Below are positions 22,853 to 33,203 of a DNA stretch of 64,000 nt, piece after piece. How positions within the stretch are numbered: the stretch's first letter is position 1; each line of letters opens with the position of its first letter. Where the stretch lies: NCBI GenBank assembly GCA_014529385.2, contig CM043944.1, positions 70,883,895 through 70,947,894 on the forward strand. Reading direction: 5' to 3'. The notes beneath the pieces were generated by a model. It saw only the letters and a program-made list of their open reading frames with translations, did not search any database and was not told the DNA's origin. The stretch comes from Adiantum capillus-veneris. Its lineage: Eukaryota > Streptophyta > Polypodiopsida > Polypodiales > Pteridaceae. Position numbers and translations under genes: made by a program.

Positions 22853-23624
22853 GTCCTTCTTCGATATAGTCATGGTGAAGATGACGTGGGGAGACACCTC
22901 TGTAGGTGCAAGTCCATGAATGGCAGGGGAAGCTTAGGTGCAAACTCGAAAGAAAGGCGGATTTGTAGGCTCGTAGGGACGAGTCCAGAGGTAGGGAAGG
23001 GCAACACATAGACGAAAAAAGGTTTTGGCGACACAAGCAGGAGGTAAGGACTAGGCGATGAGGGTGGAGGGAATCTAGAAGGTATCTTTCAATTAATGTA
23101 TTTTATTTTAAGCGAGCTAATATGAGCCACTGTTTAAAATTAGATGATACAATTTTATATTAAAACACAACAAAAACTCCATATGATTGTAAGCACTTAC
23201 CTAGGGCGGTTACAGATCGCCTGCCCAAAGTTAGGCGCGCTTGCGTGGACTCCAGATGACGAGCTCCTATTTGGCCTGCAAAAGGGTCAGCACCCAAGAA
23301 GATAGAAACTCCGCTGCCCAAGGTTGGGCGGGGATGGAGCTCGCAACGCGACAACGGCACGGAACCAATACACTGCTCGCATTTCTCTGAAAAGATAATT
23401 ATTTAATTAATATTGAATCTAACTTGGCCAGGCAAGTGGTAAAACACGTCCGCCCACTCCAAAAAGATGGTCATTGGTCTGTAACCGGCCTAAAACTTAC
23501 TCTCCCTTAACAGGCCTTAGTGCCTTCTCACCTTTGCTTCATTCATTCCTTGATTTGGCATCGTCTCTCTGTTGTGTTCTTTCGGGTGTTGCCATGATTT
23601 GCAGTAACAGGAGGTGAGCTTCTA
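22851..23624. other. Region upstream of the EMB2217-like gene
   Basis: No gene is recognisable. The part nearest the PPR gene (about 23400-23624) should contain its promoter and 5' leader. There is a GCCCAA/TTGGGC inverted repeat near 23308-23321 and an AT-rich stretch at 23090-23170. No convincing TATA box or start site can be assigned from sequence alone. Confidence 0.4.
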
Positions 23625-26369
23625 GTGCAGAAGGAAGGTGATCGAGGGATGACACGAGGAAGGTGGCGAGAGTGGGCAGCGAGGGGATGCGCAGCACACG
23701 CGTGGGGGAGCAGTGGCGGGCAGATGAGGCGCACCCTCGTGCAACAGGTGCGCTATTTTCATCTTCCTTCATGTGGGCGATGCGCACATCGCAGTGAAGC
23801 TCACTTAGACAGGTGGAGCTCATCCCACCGTCGCCTCTTCTCCTCTGATGGCTATCCAGCCTGGCTTGACGACTTTATTCATTTGAGAGACAAAGGAGAG
23901 TTGAAGCAGCAGCTGAATGACAAAGGAGAAAAACTATCACAAAGTCACGATACGTTTGTTCATGTTGACAGAACGACAGTTAGTGATTCGGACCCTGGTA
24001 GTGACTGTACAAATGTGCAGGCTGCCTCTTCTGCTCCCAATGAGGAATCCGGCTCCTCAGAGTGGATAGAAGAGGTTGTTTATATGGATGAGCAGGGTGA
24101 AGTCCTGGAATCTTACAAAGGCTACCGTGAGGCCAAGCCTGGACTAGACGATTTTGTGTATGTAGGAGAGAAGAAGAAGGCGCTTTCTGATGATGAAATA
24201 GTGGAGAACATCTGCACTATCATCAGACGATGGGGTTGGGGTGTGCATGCTGAACTTGAGCTTGGGTGCATGGCGTTTACACCGACCTCTCAGCATGTAA
24301 TCGATGTTTTGAAACAATTTAGGGATACAGATGTTCTATTGGGTTTCTTTAAATGGTTGAGACAACAAAAGTGGTACACCCCAAGCAGTGCTGTGTTTAC
24401 ATTGCTTTTAGACCGCATTGGCCTTGCAGGAAATATTGATGAGATGAAATTGCTGCATGAGACAATGAAGGCAGATGGTTGTGAAGCTTCTTCAGTGACG
24501 CTCAATGTCTTGGTAAAATGTTACCTCAGAGCCTCCAGGCTGGATGATGCATACTCTTGTTTCATGGAGAGTATTGAAGCAAAATGTCTGCCTGATCCAT
24601 TCACGTTCAATACCTTGATTGGGTCATGTTTAACAAATGGACTTAATCACAAGGCGATTGAGGCTTTCAACTCTTCAGTAGAGGTAGGCTTTGCTCCTGA
24701 GAGGCACATATATGAGGCCATGGTTCCTATTTTTGCGAAGGTAGGGAATTTAGAAAAGGCGTATGGATTGTTTGAGGAAATGCGCATGAAAGGGCATCAA
24801 CCAAGTCCTTCACTTTTTGCATGCCTCATTGACAATCTTGGAAGAGCTGGAAGACTTGAATCTGCGATGAAGCTCTTTACTGAATTTAAAGATTTTGGTA
24901 GGATCCCAACTTCCAGTATGCATGTATCATTAATCGAGTCGTTTGCCAAAGCTGGGAAGCTCGAAATGGCAGTGAAAATCATGGGGCAGATGCAAAAGGC
25001 TGAACACGTTCCTTCAACTTCTTTGTTCATATGCATCATTGAGGCTCACTTGAAAGCAAGACAACTTGAGAAAGCAATGCAGCTACTTGGCAATATGATG
25101 AAGTTAGGGCACTTGCCTAGTAGAGGTCTTTATTCTTCTTTCATTGATGCACATCTTAAAGCCAGGGAGCTAGACACAGCTATAAAGCTCTTTGGTAGTA
25201 TGCAGGAAGCAGGGGTCTTGCCTACTCCACCTGTTTGCACTTCTTTGGTCCAAGCTTGTGCCACCTCTGGAGACCTCCAGATGACAATGCGGCTTTTCCA
25301 AGGCATGCATAAGCTTGGGTTCAGACATGGGGAAGGAACTTATGCACTGTTGCTACCACTTCTAATGAAGCAACCACAATTGGACATTTTAACCAACTTT
25401 TTGCAGGACATGAAGAGCAATCAGCTACCTGTGGATGGAGTATCAAGCAATGCTCTAATGGGAGTTTTGCAGGATGAGCATGCAGATCAAGGTTGTAAAT
25501 GTTACAAGCTTCTGTTGTCAATGAACATTGACCTAAATTCAAGAGTTAGTCGTCAAGTACTGGAGATGTCGCTGAAAGAAGGGATGTATGATATAAGCAA
25601 GTTGGCAGTGGATCGACTGATGCAGTCAGGGTTTATGCCAGACTTGAGGATGTACACGCTCATTCTTAGCTGTTTTTCAAGATGCCAATGCCTAGAAAAA
25701 GAAGGCATTATAATGTCAATGCTAGGTGTCACTGGCCATGCGGCACATAAATTTTTGTGTGGTTTACTCAGTAGTCCTGAGCAAAGAAAAGATTCAGCGC
25801 TGAATTTTGTTCGTTCGTACTATCAGGACTTGGAAAATAACGTTGATGAAAAGTTAGCTCGATGGTTCACATGTGTAGTTCTAAACTACCTTGTTTTGAT
25901 GGGCCAAATAAAACGTGCACGGTGTGTATGGAAAGTGGCATATGAGAGAAAGCTTTTCCCAAATAGGATTTTGTTTGACCAAGAGCTCGTGTGGTCTTTG
26001 GATGTTCGAGCCCTATCCATAGGGGCTGCACTAACTGCTGTCGTGCACACGTTGCATCGTTTTCGAAAACGGATGATCCATTATCACTCATTGCCTAGGA
26101 GAATAAAGATTGTAACTGGAGGAACTCTGAATGATCCTATTATGGACTTGTTAAGGCCCCTGGATTCACCATTTGAAAACCATGGGGGGGCTTTGCGGTG
26201 TCGTGGAAATTATGTGGCACAGTGGTTCACTAAACCAATTGTAGAGAAGTTCCTCGAGAATGATTTACCCACTAGGGATGAAATTGTCAAGCAGAAGATT
26301 AACATGCTTTTCCCAAGGCCCAAACCTGAACCTTACATGTTGATTTTGAATGCCGAAACAGTTGTATAG
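23625..26369 (+). CDS. EMB2217: PPR-SMR protein, EMB2217 (At1g79490) orthologue
   Basis: This is a P-class pentatricopeptide-repeat protein of 914 residues, intact in a single exon. PPR tracts of about 35 residues run from roughly residue 250 to 690 ('YT.LI', 'FN.LI..C...G', 'G...P....F..LI.....AGRLE.A'). The C-terminus has an SMR-type domain at about residues 785-890 ('WSLDVR.LS.GAAL.AVVHTLHRFRKRM', 'PRRIKIVTGG'). The run 'GPEQRK...L.FVR..YQ', 'LNYLVLMGQI.RARCVWKVAYE.KLFP' and the C-terminal end match Arabidopsis EMB2217 from memory almost word for word. Residues 34-75, starting at an internal Met (23724), are Arg-rich and acid-poor, like a mitochondrial presequence; Met 9 or Met 34 may be the true start. 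By family it should bind organelle RNA, and in Arabidopsis loss is embryo-lethal; the exact RNA target is unknown to me. Confidence 0.93.
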   Translation: MQKEGDRGMTRGRWREWAARGCAAHAWGSSGGQMRRTLVQQVRYFHLPSCGRCAHRSEAHLDRWSSSHRRLFSSDGYPAWLDDFIHLRDKGELKQQLNDKGEKLSQSHDTFVHVDRTTVSDSDPGSDCTNVQAASSAPNEESGSSEWIEEVVYMDEQGEVLESYKGYREAKPGLDDFVYVGEKKKALSDDEIVENICTIIRRWGWGVHAELELGCMAFTPTSQHVIDVLKQFRDTDVLLGFFKWLRQQKWYTPSSAVFTLLLDRIGLAGNIDEMKLLHETMKADGCEASSVTLNVLVKCYLRASRLDDAYSCFMESIEAKCLPDPFTFNTLIGSCLTNGLNHKAIEAFNSSVEVGFAPERHIYEAMVPIFAKVGNLEKAYGLFEEMRMKGHQPSPSLFACLIDNLGRAGRLESAMKLFTEFKDFGRIPTSSMHVSLIESFAKAGKLEMAVKIMGQMQKAEHVPSTSLFICIIEAHLKARQLEKAMQLLGNMMKLGHLPSRGLYSSFIDAHLKARELDTAIKLFGSMQEAGVLPTPPVCTSLVQACATSGDLQMTMRLFQGMHKLGFRHGEGTYALLLPLLMKQPQLDILTNFLQDMKSNQLPVDGVSSNALMGVLQDEHADQGCKCYKLLLSMNIDLNSRVSRQVLEMSLKEGMYDISKLAVDRLMQSGFMPDLRMYTLILSCFSRCQCLEKEGIIMSMLGVTGHAAHKFLCGLLSSPEQRKDSALNFVRSYYQDLENNVDEKLARWFTCVVLNYLVLMGQIKRARCVWKVAYERKLFPNRILFDQELVWSLDVRALSIGAALTAVVHTLHRFRKRMIHYHSLPRRIKIVTGGTLNDPIMDLLRPLDSPFENHGGALRCRGNYVAQWFTKPIVEKFLENDLPTRDEIVKQKINMLFPRPKPEPYMLILNAETVV

Positions 26370-29269
26370 ATGCTGTAGTGGCCAACAGCAACTCATCCAT
26401 CTTCTTGGAGAGCATGTATGCTTTTCTCCGCAATGATCTGAAGGCTGGTTGCATCATTGTCAATGAGGTGAAGGCATCAGCAATGATTCGATGGGTATTG
26501 ACATGGTCGCAGTTTGTTTTGATGTGTGGATATTGCAATTGAAATAGCTGTTGCCAGGACATGCAAGGAGAGAAAATATGAAAGGTCAGGGTGATTGATA
26601 GTAGTGATGCATTTTCAAGCATTACTTTGTCGATCATGCACTAAATCGCATTGTTCTTGAGAGGTTCTTGACCTCTTGGCCTGCAGAGGATGTTGGGACT
26701 ACAAGATGCTACGCTTTGCTTTTGGTTGGCATGTTGATTACTCTGACGAGTTTTTGTTGAATATACACAACTTTATCTGGGACGAGGATTTAGTTGAGGC
26801 ATATCTCTACGTGCTTTTCTTATTGACTGTGTTGTGCACAAGGGATCTGTGCACAACCAACATGGTACCTTTTGGTTCATAGTGTTGGTCTTTTTACACC
26901 AAACACTGTAGAGAGATTTGCTTGCCACCATGCCTAAAATGTGGTCGAAACTTTGTTCGGCCCCATAGCTGGAAAAGTTCTCACATCTTGCAACTCTGGA
27001 TGCTTGTGTAAGTGCTTGATAGGGCTGAGAAGGAGGTAACAATGAGAATTCAATCACATGACTAGAGACCAGGTTGGATCTCAGGTGTGATGCAAGATGC
27101 AGTGGGCATCTGGTTAAGCTTTCTGGCACATTATTTGGGTCTTTCAGGTGTAGAGGGGTTACAAACAGAGAGCAGGTCAAGCAATGTACATACAATGAGT
27201 TCATGACAACCATGACTGTATGGGACCCTTTTTGAAGCCTGAAGTTTTTTTGCAAATCACATTTGATATTTTGCAAATCACACCTACCCTTTTCTTGGTG
27301 AAAAGAAAAGATATGACTGATCGGTTGGCTTCTAAAGAACAGTATGGCAGAAGAGGATTCCAATATGCATTACATAGTCTCAGAGCGAAGAGGACAATGC
27401 GATTCAATAGTTCCTAGACTTCATTGTGGTTGCTTTTTCAAAGTATTCGTCAGTTATGAACATATCCAAAAACTAGAAAGTGTGGGCCACTTAATATCGA
27501 ACTGACCTAATGCTGTGATTACGATCTCCTATGAAAGAGGGTGATTGCATTGTAGGAGGATTTGCTTGGACACAGCTATATCGTTTTTACCATGTGAATT
27601 GGAATGTTGCATTTGTTCACTTTTGGACCGAGGCTAGTATGGGATGGGCTCAGGATGCCGTTGTGGCTCTAAAAGGAAGGTTTTTTTGACTGCTGTTTTC
27701 TACTCGGTTGATATCTGTCAAGTTTGAAATGTCGAAAGGGGTCAACCCACAAGCCAAAGGTATGAACAACCACATCTGACTATGCTTCCAACGGACGAAG
27801 GGGACCCCTTTAAAGGCTAGCCATTCTAGCAGAAAAGAGGCTTCACAATTCTTTTTTGCAGCATTCTTGCAAGGGAAAGCAATGCGAACCTTAAAGGGAT
27901 GAATTTTCGAACTGAAATTATTTTGAGTTCTTAGAGATAAGACTTCACAATTCTTTTTTGCAGCATTCTTGCAAGGGAAAGCAATGTGAGCCTTAAAGGG
28001 ATGAATGCCCATCTTCCAATGTCAGATTCCAGGATATTTCCTCCAAGTGGAAAGTTCCTCTGGTTAAGACTTTTCACTTTGACAAGTATTTAATTCTCTC
28101 ATGATGTCATGTATGTGGTCACTGTAATGCAAAAGATGTTCTAGTTCATGAGATTGAACTAGAGGTTCACCTGTGACAATTACATTATTCTCTATGCTAA
28201 AAAAATTTGTAGAACGAATCACATCAAAAGCTGTATGCAAGTTATTAGGGAAGTGTAATTTGTAGACAAATTCATCAGCCTCTTGATATTGAGAGAGATC
28301 CAGAATAAGTAGTAGATAACTCGGGTCCTTTTTCAGCCTTCAAACTAGGCACATGTGAATAGAACCATTTTTCTTCACCAACAATGTCCTTGCAAAAGTT
28401 ACAAGCTTTATAAAGCCACGTTAGAGGTAGGTAGCTAATAAAAAGCCCTTGGAGAAGTACTCGGCTTAATAAAGCCAACTAAGTATAGTCAGCTAGACGA
28501 CGTTCCGCCTCTTAGTTTCTCTAGCATTGAGGCCTTAGAAAGGCTCATTGATGGGAATGCTTCTTTGAATGGCAATGATGCCATGTTGCACCATATGCTT
28601 AGGATGTAGCCGAATTAATAGGTCTTGAGGGAAGACTATTTTCAAATTTCTTTATTGATTAGAATAGCTTTGTATGTAGCCTAAAGAGAGCGTGGAAGAA
28701 GAAGAGAAAGCATGGAAGTTGAGGAAGAGACCATAAAGCAAAAGTTGCCTCTTGGGCTTGTGTGTTGAGCGGCCTTAGAGTTCCATCATAAATTATATGT
28801 AATCCTTTATGCAAGGACTAGTGACACGTGTGGCATTCATGTGTTGTATCTAGCCCATAGCCCAGATAGGAAACAATGCACCTTCTAGCAAGTAGCTAAT
28901 TATTGAAACTAAGATAAGCAACCTCGTACTTAATGATGTAGTGTCATAGTGATGATAGACCATGCATCCAATATTTGTGTCATCCTTTCAATTATTGTCC
29001 TAGTTATGATCAGGTAGAAACTCTATCCAAATGTGATTCGCAAACACCACCCATGGAGCAAGTTGAGGCTATTGGTTCATTGGCATCACTTTCAAGCCTT
29101 GCTGCCCATAGGCGATAGACTTGCCTCCATAACATTCACCACATGCAGATTGTGATGCAATCGATTCAAATGATATCTACTTTTTCAAGAGAAGATGTTC
29201 AAAATCATGTTTGTACTCATACTTTGTGCCCTCTAACATAGGCCGCTCAATGGATTAGAAAGAATAAAT
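26370..29269. other. 3' flank of the PPR gene and intergenic DNA
   Basis: The first few hundred bases presumably include the 3' untranslated region, but no clear polyadenylation site stands out. No further gene is recognised. A direct repeat of about 65 bp ('CACAATTCTTTTTTGCAGC...') occurs at about 27841-27904 and 27942-28006, separated by unrelated sequence. Around 28500-28620 there is a short open stretch without recognisable homology. Confidence 0.4.
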
Positions 29270-29480
29270 TGAAGAGTAGAGTGCACAGAATTCGTGTGTG
29301 CGGTGCGGTATATGCGTGCAAGAAGGGGAGAAGGAGAGAGTGCAAGGTGTTGTGTGGGTGAAGCAAGTCTCAAAGTGAGGTGCCCCTTATTCTCTATATA
29401 TGTACAAGAATAAGGTCAGTGGGCGGCCGAACACTGAACGTCCGGCCTCAGGCAAGGGCATAACATCTTTAACCTCAACA
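29270..29480 (-). repeat. 3' LTR of the degraded copia element
   Basis: The plus strand begins TGAAGAGTAGAGTGC and ends AACCTCAACA, so on the minus strand it starts TGTTGAGGTTAAAG, like the copia and TRIM LTRs. It contains 'TGTACATATATAG' and the 'GCACCGCACAC' motif shared with the TRIM LTR. The tract GTGGAAGGT precedes it on the minus strand. Confidence 0.72.
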
Positions 29481-29673
29481 ACCTTCCACTCAAAGGCGAA
29501 TGTGTCAATAAGTGAGTGCTAGTATGTACAAGAAAACTGGTGAGAGACTCTCTCAACCTATGTCCATTAGCTCGCTCAATCAATCAGTCAATTTACATGC
29601 AATCGTATTGGCTCTAGGATAGGCGAGCGTGAGTATTCACGCTAGGGCCTACATGTAAATCTCGCAAACAACT

Positions 29674-30111
29674 CTATATGGTTTGCAAAACTCCAATATG
29701 CATCGTGCTACTATCAATCATTGTACGGCTGATAATCCCTGTTGCAAATGCTCCCATTGCAGCTGCTAAGTCGGGCCTTGACACTAGTAGGTCGTACATC
29801 AGACGTCCGAACATTGACGAAATATACGCAAACCTGGCTGTTCTGGCCTCCCCTGTGCTATCTGCATGTATTGCATCATCAGAACTACCCATCGTGTATG
29901 GATATGTCATTGTCAACATTCGGATGGCTACGTACATGAGACGTCCGAACGCTAACGAAATTTGCACAAACTTGGCTATCCTAGCCTCGCCTGCTCTATC
30001 TGCATGTACTGCAACATCAGGACTATCCATCGCGTATGAATATGTCATTGTCGACACTGGGATGACTACGTCCCTCTCACCTATAGACGGAAGAATGTGT
30101 CCTGGCATCAA
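29674..30111 (-). pseudogene. pol: Copia reverse transcriptase/RNase H junction relic with an internal duplication
   Basis: The end of this piece ('FGRLMYDLLVSRPDLAAAMGAF') matches the copia motif 'VGSLMYAMV.TRPDLA.AVG' found after reverse transcriptase. Just before it, a block of about 44 residues with 'TMTY.Y.M.S.D.A.HAD..GEAR.A.F..IS..FGRLMY' occurs twice in tandem, which is not normal for the family. The catalytic part of reverse transcriptase is absent. Confidence 0.6.
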
Positions 30112-30470
30112 CTTATCCCCTCTTGCATGAACATATCAAAGAACTCCATGTCTGTCATGTCTACGTTTGTCCCGCTCTACCTCTACCTACACAGACTCTG
30201 ACAACACCTGCTATGTCTCACTAGAGCGGTACCATTCTACCTCTATCTTTATAGAGTCTACTGGCACGTCGTGCACAACTAAATGCTCTGACTTGTGAGT
30301 ATGGTGGAGCTCACCTGAGTGAAGGAGACACATCTCGTCTCTCGCTCAAAGCAAAAAACAAAATCGAGACTATGCCGTCTCATACCTTAGACACATGCAT
30401 AGGATATACCAAGCCACTACATGCTCCTTGGCAATCACTAATGATTCGCAATGCATTTAGAAAGACTGCT

Positions 30471-30722
30471 CTATCTCAGCTGAGGAACATAACACACATG
30501 TCGTAGCATATATGATGCACCACTAGACAATGACAAGCAAACATCTCTTGCACCTGCAATGTCAAACGTTGAGCCATCGGCCAAGTGTACACATGCAAAG
30601 CTCCCACTAGAAAAACTATTGAGCCACTCACGATACGGTGTGACATGAAAATTTGCATCCTCATCTAGCAACCAACGAGAGGGTGTGTCACCTCTAGAAG
30701 ACATCACGTTTCCCTTTAGCAT
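30471..30722 (-). pseudogene. pol: Copia protease relic
   Basis: This is an 83-residue piece with the copia protease layout: 'FHVTPYREWL', 'HLADGSTFDIAGA.DV.L', 'LRHVCYVPQL'. Where the active site D-S-G-A-S is expected the sequence reads D-E-D-A-N, so it would not be catalytic. It lies between the LTRs of the 29.3-32.4 kb element in the correct orientation and order. Confidence 0.7.
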
Positions 30723-32158
30723 TCCTCCTCCTTACACATTACCGTATGAAGCCACCATTGTAGCATGTGTCAAAACCTCATTTGTATCTTGAATACATCT
30801 CCGATGTTGTCTCATACATCTGAAACAAAAGTGCCTAATGTGCCTTGTGTGACCACAATGCCAACATCGCATGTATCGACAACTACGAGATCATCGTCTC
30901 TCACGAGTCATCCCTGTCGACTCTGAACTGTCACACATGTCAGCTAATTGGATGCCAAGAAATCAAATTATGACGAGAAATTTGACAGAGTCTCCCCTGT
31001 TAACTGAGCAAAAAACTCAAGCAAAATCTCAACCATCATAGACTATGCCAAATTAACTCGACCACTACACATTCATGAAAACCATGATCAATCGCATCAA
31101 AACCGATGCTCACATATGCATATAATCACCTCCACAATCTATTATCTGCAAGCATACAATTTGGGACAAACATATCAACTGAGCATAAAGCGCATAACCA
31201 TATATGCAAGTAGTGAACAAATAGTGCTCAAAACGCATCCCAAGTAGGCCTAAAAAGACTTGTCAAAAAAACCTATAGAACCTGTAAAGCCACATGAGCA
31301 TATGCAACTCTCACTTCTGCGAGAGTGTGTATAAGGCTGACAAAACCTGTCAAAGTGAGAGTAAACGCTCGATCACTGCCAAAATGGGAGTCACACTCGA
31401 CCATTAAACCATGAGAAAGTAGGTTGCAAATACGTGCAAAACATGGCAAGAATCTGGGGACAAACGGAGAGAGCTCCTGTGTAGTTTGAGAAAAAAATCT
31501 CAAAAATCTCACTAAAAACGCATGAAAACAGGAACTTATGTCTCAGTAGAAAATTCCACAGTCTAGTATACATCAATTGCAAAAACCTTGGCAAACAAGC
31601 TCACTCTTAAACAAGCGGCTCTATGAACAAGTACCTGTCAATAAAACGTTGTAAACTTGTGAACCTGCTACCTGCGAGCTATACCTAGCTCAAGTTGTAT
31701 TAGCAAATGCATACATAGCATAAACTACACAAAATTGTGATAAAACCACTCTTTGGAATACCCCACACAATCATACACGAGCACTACACAGTGCCACAAG
31801 GAATCCGCAACCTATGAGCAAACCACATGGAAGCTAGCGCACACTACCTTGTTGGTTGAAAAGTACATTGATTGAAAACCAAACGCATAGCACAAGCAGG
31901 CACCAGTGGTCATAAATTCCATCCAAGATTCGAGCTCGCTCAAGGGAAAACCACCCCGAAATGGTCCGTGGGAGCTGTATGTGTGGCCAAAGCTAGAAAA
32001 CGAGGAACCATCGAAGCCGAAACGGCGTCTGTTGGGGGGGGGAGACACTACGGAGCCGAGCCGCTCCGGATGCGGACTACAGGAGAGATGATGCCTCTCT
32101 CGTTCGTCAGTCTCCTGGTACGTCGAAGTCGGGAAGTCTAGAAAATTTGTTGGAGCCA

Positions 32159-32362
32159 AACATAAAAGAGTGCAGTGCACAGAATGCATGTGTGCGGTGC
32201 GGTGTGCGTGTACGAGAAGGAGAGAGTGCAAGGTGCTGTGTGGGTGGAGAAAGTCTCAAAGTGAGTTGCACCTTATTCTCTGTATATGTACAAGAATAAT
32301 GTCGGTGGGCGACCGAACCCTGGATGCCCGACCTCAGACAATGGCACAACGCCAATGCTATG
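32159..32362 (-). repeat. 5' LTR of the degraded copia element
   Basis: It is homologous to 29270-29480 over most of its length ('GTGCGGTGCGGT', 'AGAGAGTGCAAGG', 'CTTATTCTCT.TATATGTACAAGAATAA'). Ends are approximate, because the left edge reads TAAAAGAGTGCAG instead of TGAAGAG and the right edge has drifted. The usual initiator-tRNA primer site is not seen next to it. Confidence 0.6.
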
Positions 32363-32696
32363 TTGTGTTCTTGATTCCCTTTCATGCATAGTAGTTGAGT
32401 CTAAAACCCCCATAAGAGAGAACCAAAATCCCTCTTAGATCTTGAGTATCATCCAAACACTTCAAAGATTAATGGCCCACCAATCGTTTACAATTGGAGC
32501 ATGCATGTCTAAATCCATGATCATTAATCAAGATCGTGGTTATAGTAATCTTCGTAAGCCACTTTAGCTTCATAGCTTTGTGTATCATTACATCATACTC
32601 ATCATAAAACCATGTGAATTAGTGCTATAAAATCATGGTACGATGTGAGTAATTAAGAAATAAGGTATGAGGTAAATGTAGTAGGTACTCAACTCA

Positions 32697-33203
32697 ATGA
32701 GAATCATGGTTTTACAACTTGAAGTTGTTATTAAAGACGACTTTGTTCATGATATAGAGTTTTTAAGGCATGCAATGGTTGACATTAGAGATCTTATGAA
32801 AAAGGTATGGATTGGTGTCACAAGTGAGTACATGCATTTGCACACTACAAAATATCGATGTGAAGGCTTTGTGAGCATGCAACCTCATGCAATAGAATCA
32901 AAAGAAAAATTGATGTAGAAGCACAATCCCGAAGGCATATTTGCAAGAATTGGTAACCTAGCTTGGTACATAGCCATTGCTCTTAGGCCACCAAGAGCTA
33001 CCTTGAATTCAGGAAGCTTGACCGTTTGTGCTCTTGGTCAATCGTTCAAAAATTTATTAAGTCTTCATCATCCTTGCTGCAAAAGATCAAAGATCACAAC
33101 ATTACGTACTTCCCTTGATTTTCTTGCAAACAATCAAGGAAAATCGAAGAAGTCAAAAGCTTTATTTAGAAAAAATATTTGCATTTGTTTTCTACTGAAC
33201 TAG
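32697..33203 (+). pseudogene. Unidentified coding relic with one in-frame stop
   Basis: One frame stays open from 32697 to 33203 except for a TAG at 32916-32918, giving 168 codons in an AT-rich region where stops are frequent. The composition looks like protein: 'EYMHLHTTKYRCEGFVSMQPH', then 'HNPEGIFARIGNLAWYIAIALRPP' and a basic C-terminal end. I do not recognise the family. It may be an exon of a decayed host gene or part of an unknown transposon. The upstream flank has many stops. Confidence 0.35.

Larger units (their letters stand above)
29270..32362 (-). mobile_element. Degraded Ty1/copia element
   Basis: This minus-strand element is bounded by related LTRs at 29270-29480 and about 32159-32362. 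Next to the first LTR (plus 29481-29600) the internal sequence matches the 3' internal end of the TRIM at 36.8-37.1 kb, including the purine tract and an 'AAGGCGAATGTG' segment. Inside are a protease-like relic (30471-30722) and a reverse-transcriptase or RNase H relic (29674-30111). The region next to the 5' LTR (31720-32150) is shared with the relic at 7.1-7.6 kb. Most of pol is missing for a 3.1 kb element, so large deletions have occurred. No clear target duplication is visible. Confidence 0.7.

Noticed and set aside
22533-23036. 167-residue minus-strand frame rich in Arg-Glu
   Set aside because: It is a reading of (GA)n microsatellites and the duplicated spacer, not a gene.
23220-23330. 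GCCCAA motifs upstream of EMB2217 as site II promoter elements
   Set aside because: The expected TGGGCC or TGGGCT consensus is not met; only a short inverted repeat remains.
23185-23360. Small minus-strand open frame upstream of EMB2217
   Set aside because: No homology, no codon bias and position in the probable promoter; not supported as a gene.
27650-28012. 120-residue minus-strand frame with repeated 'KNAAKKNCE'
   Set aside because: It comes from a 65 bp direct repeat; no other coding evidence.
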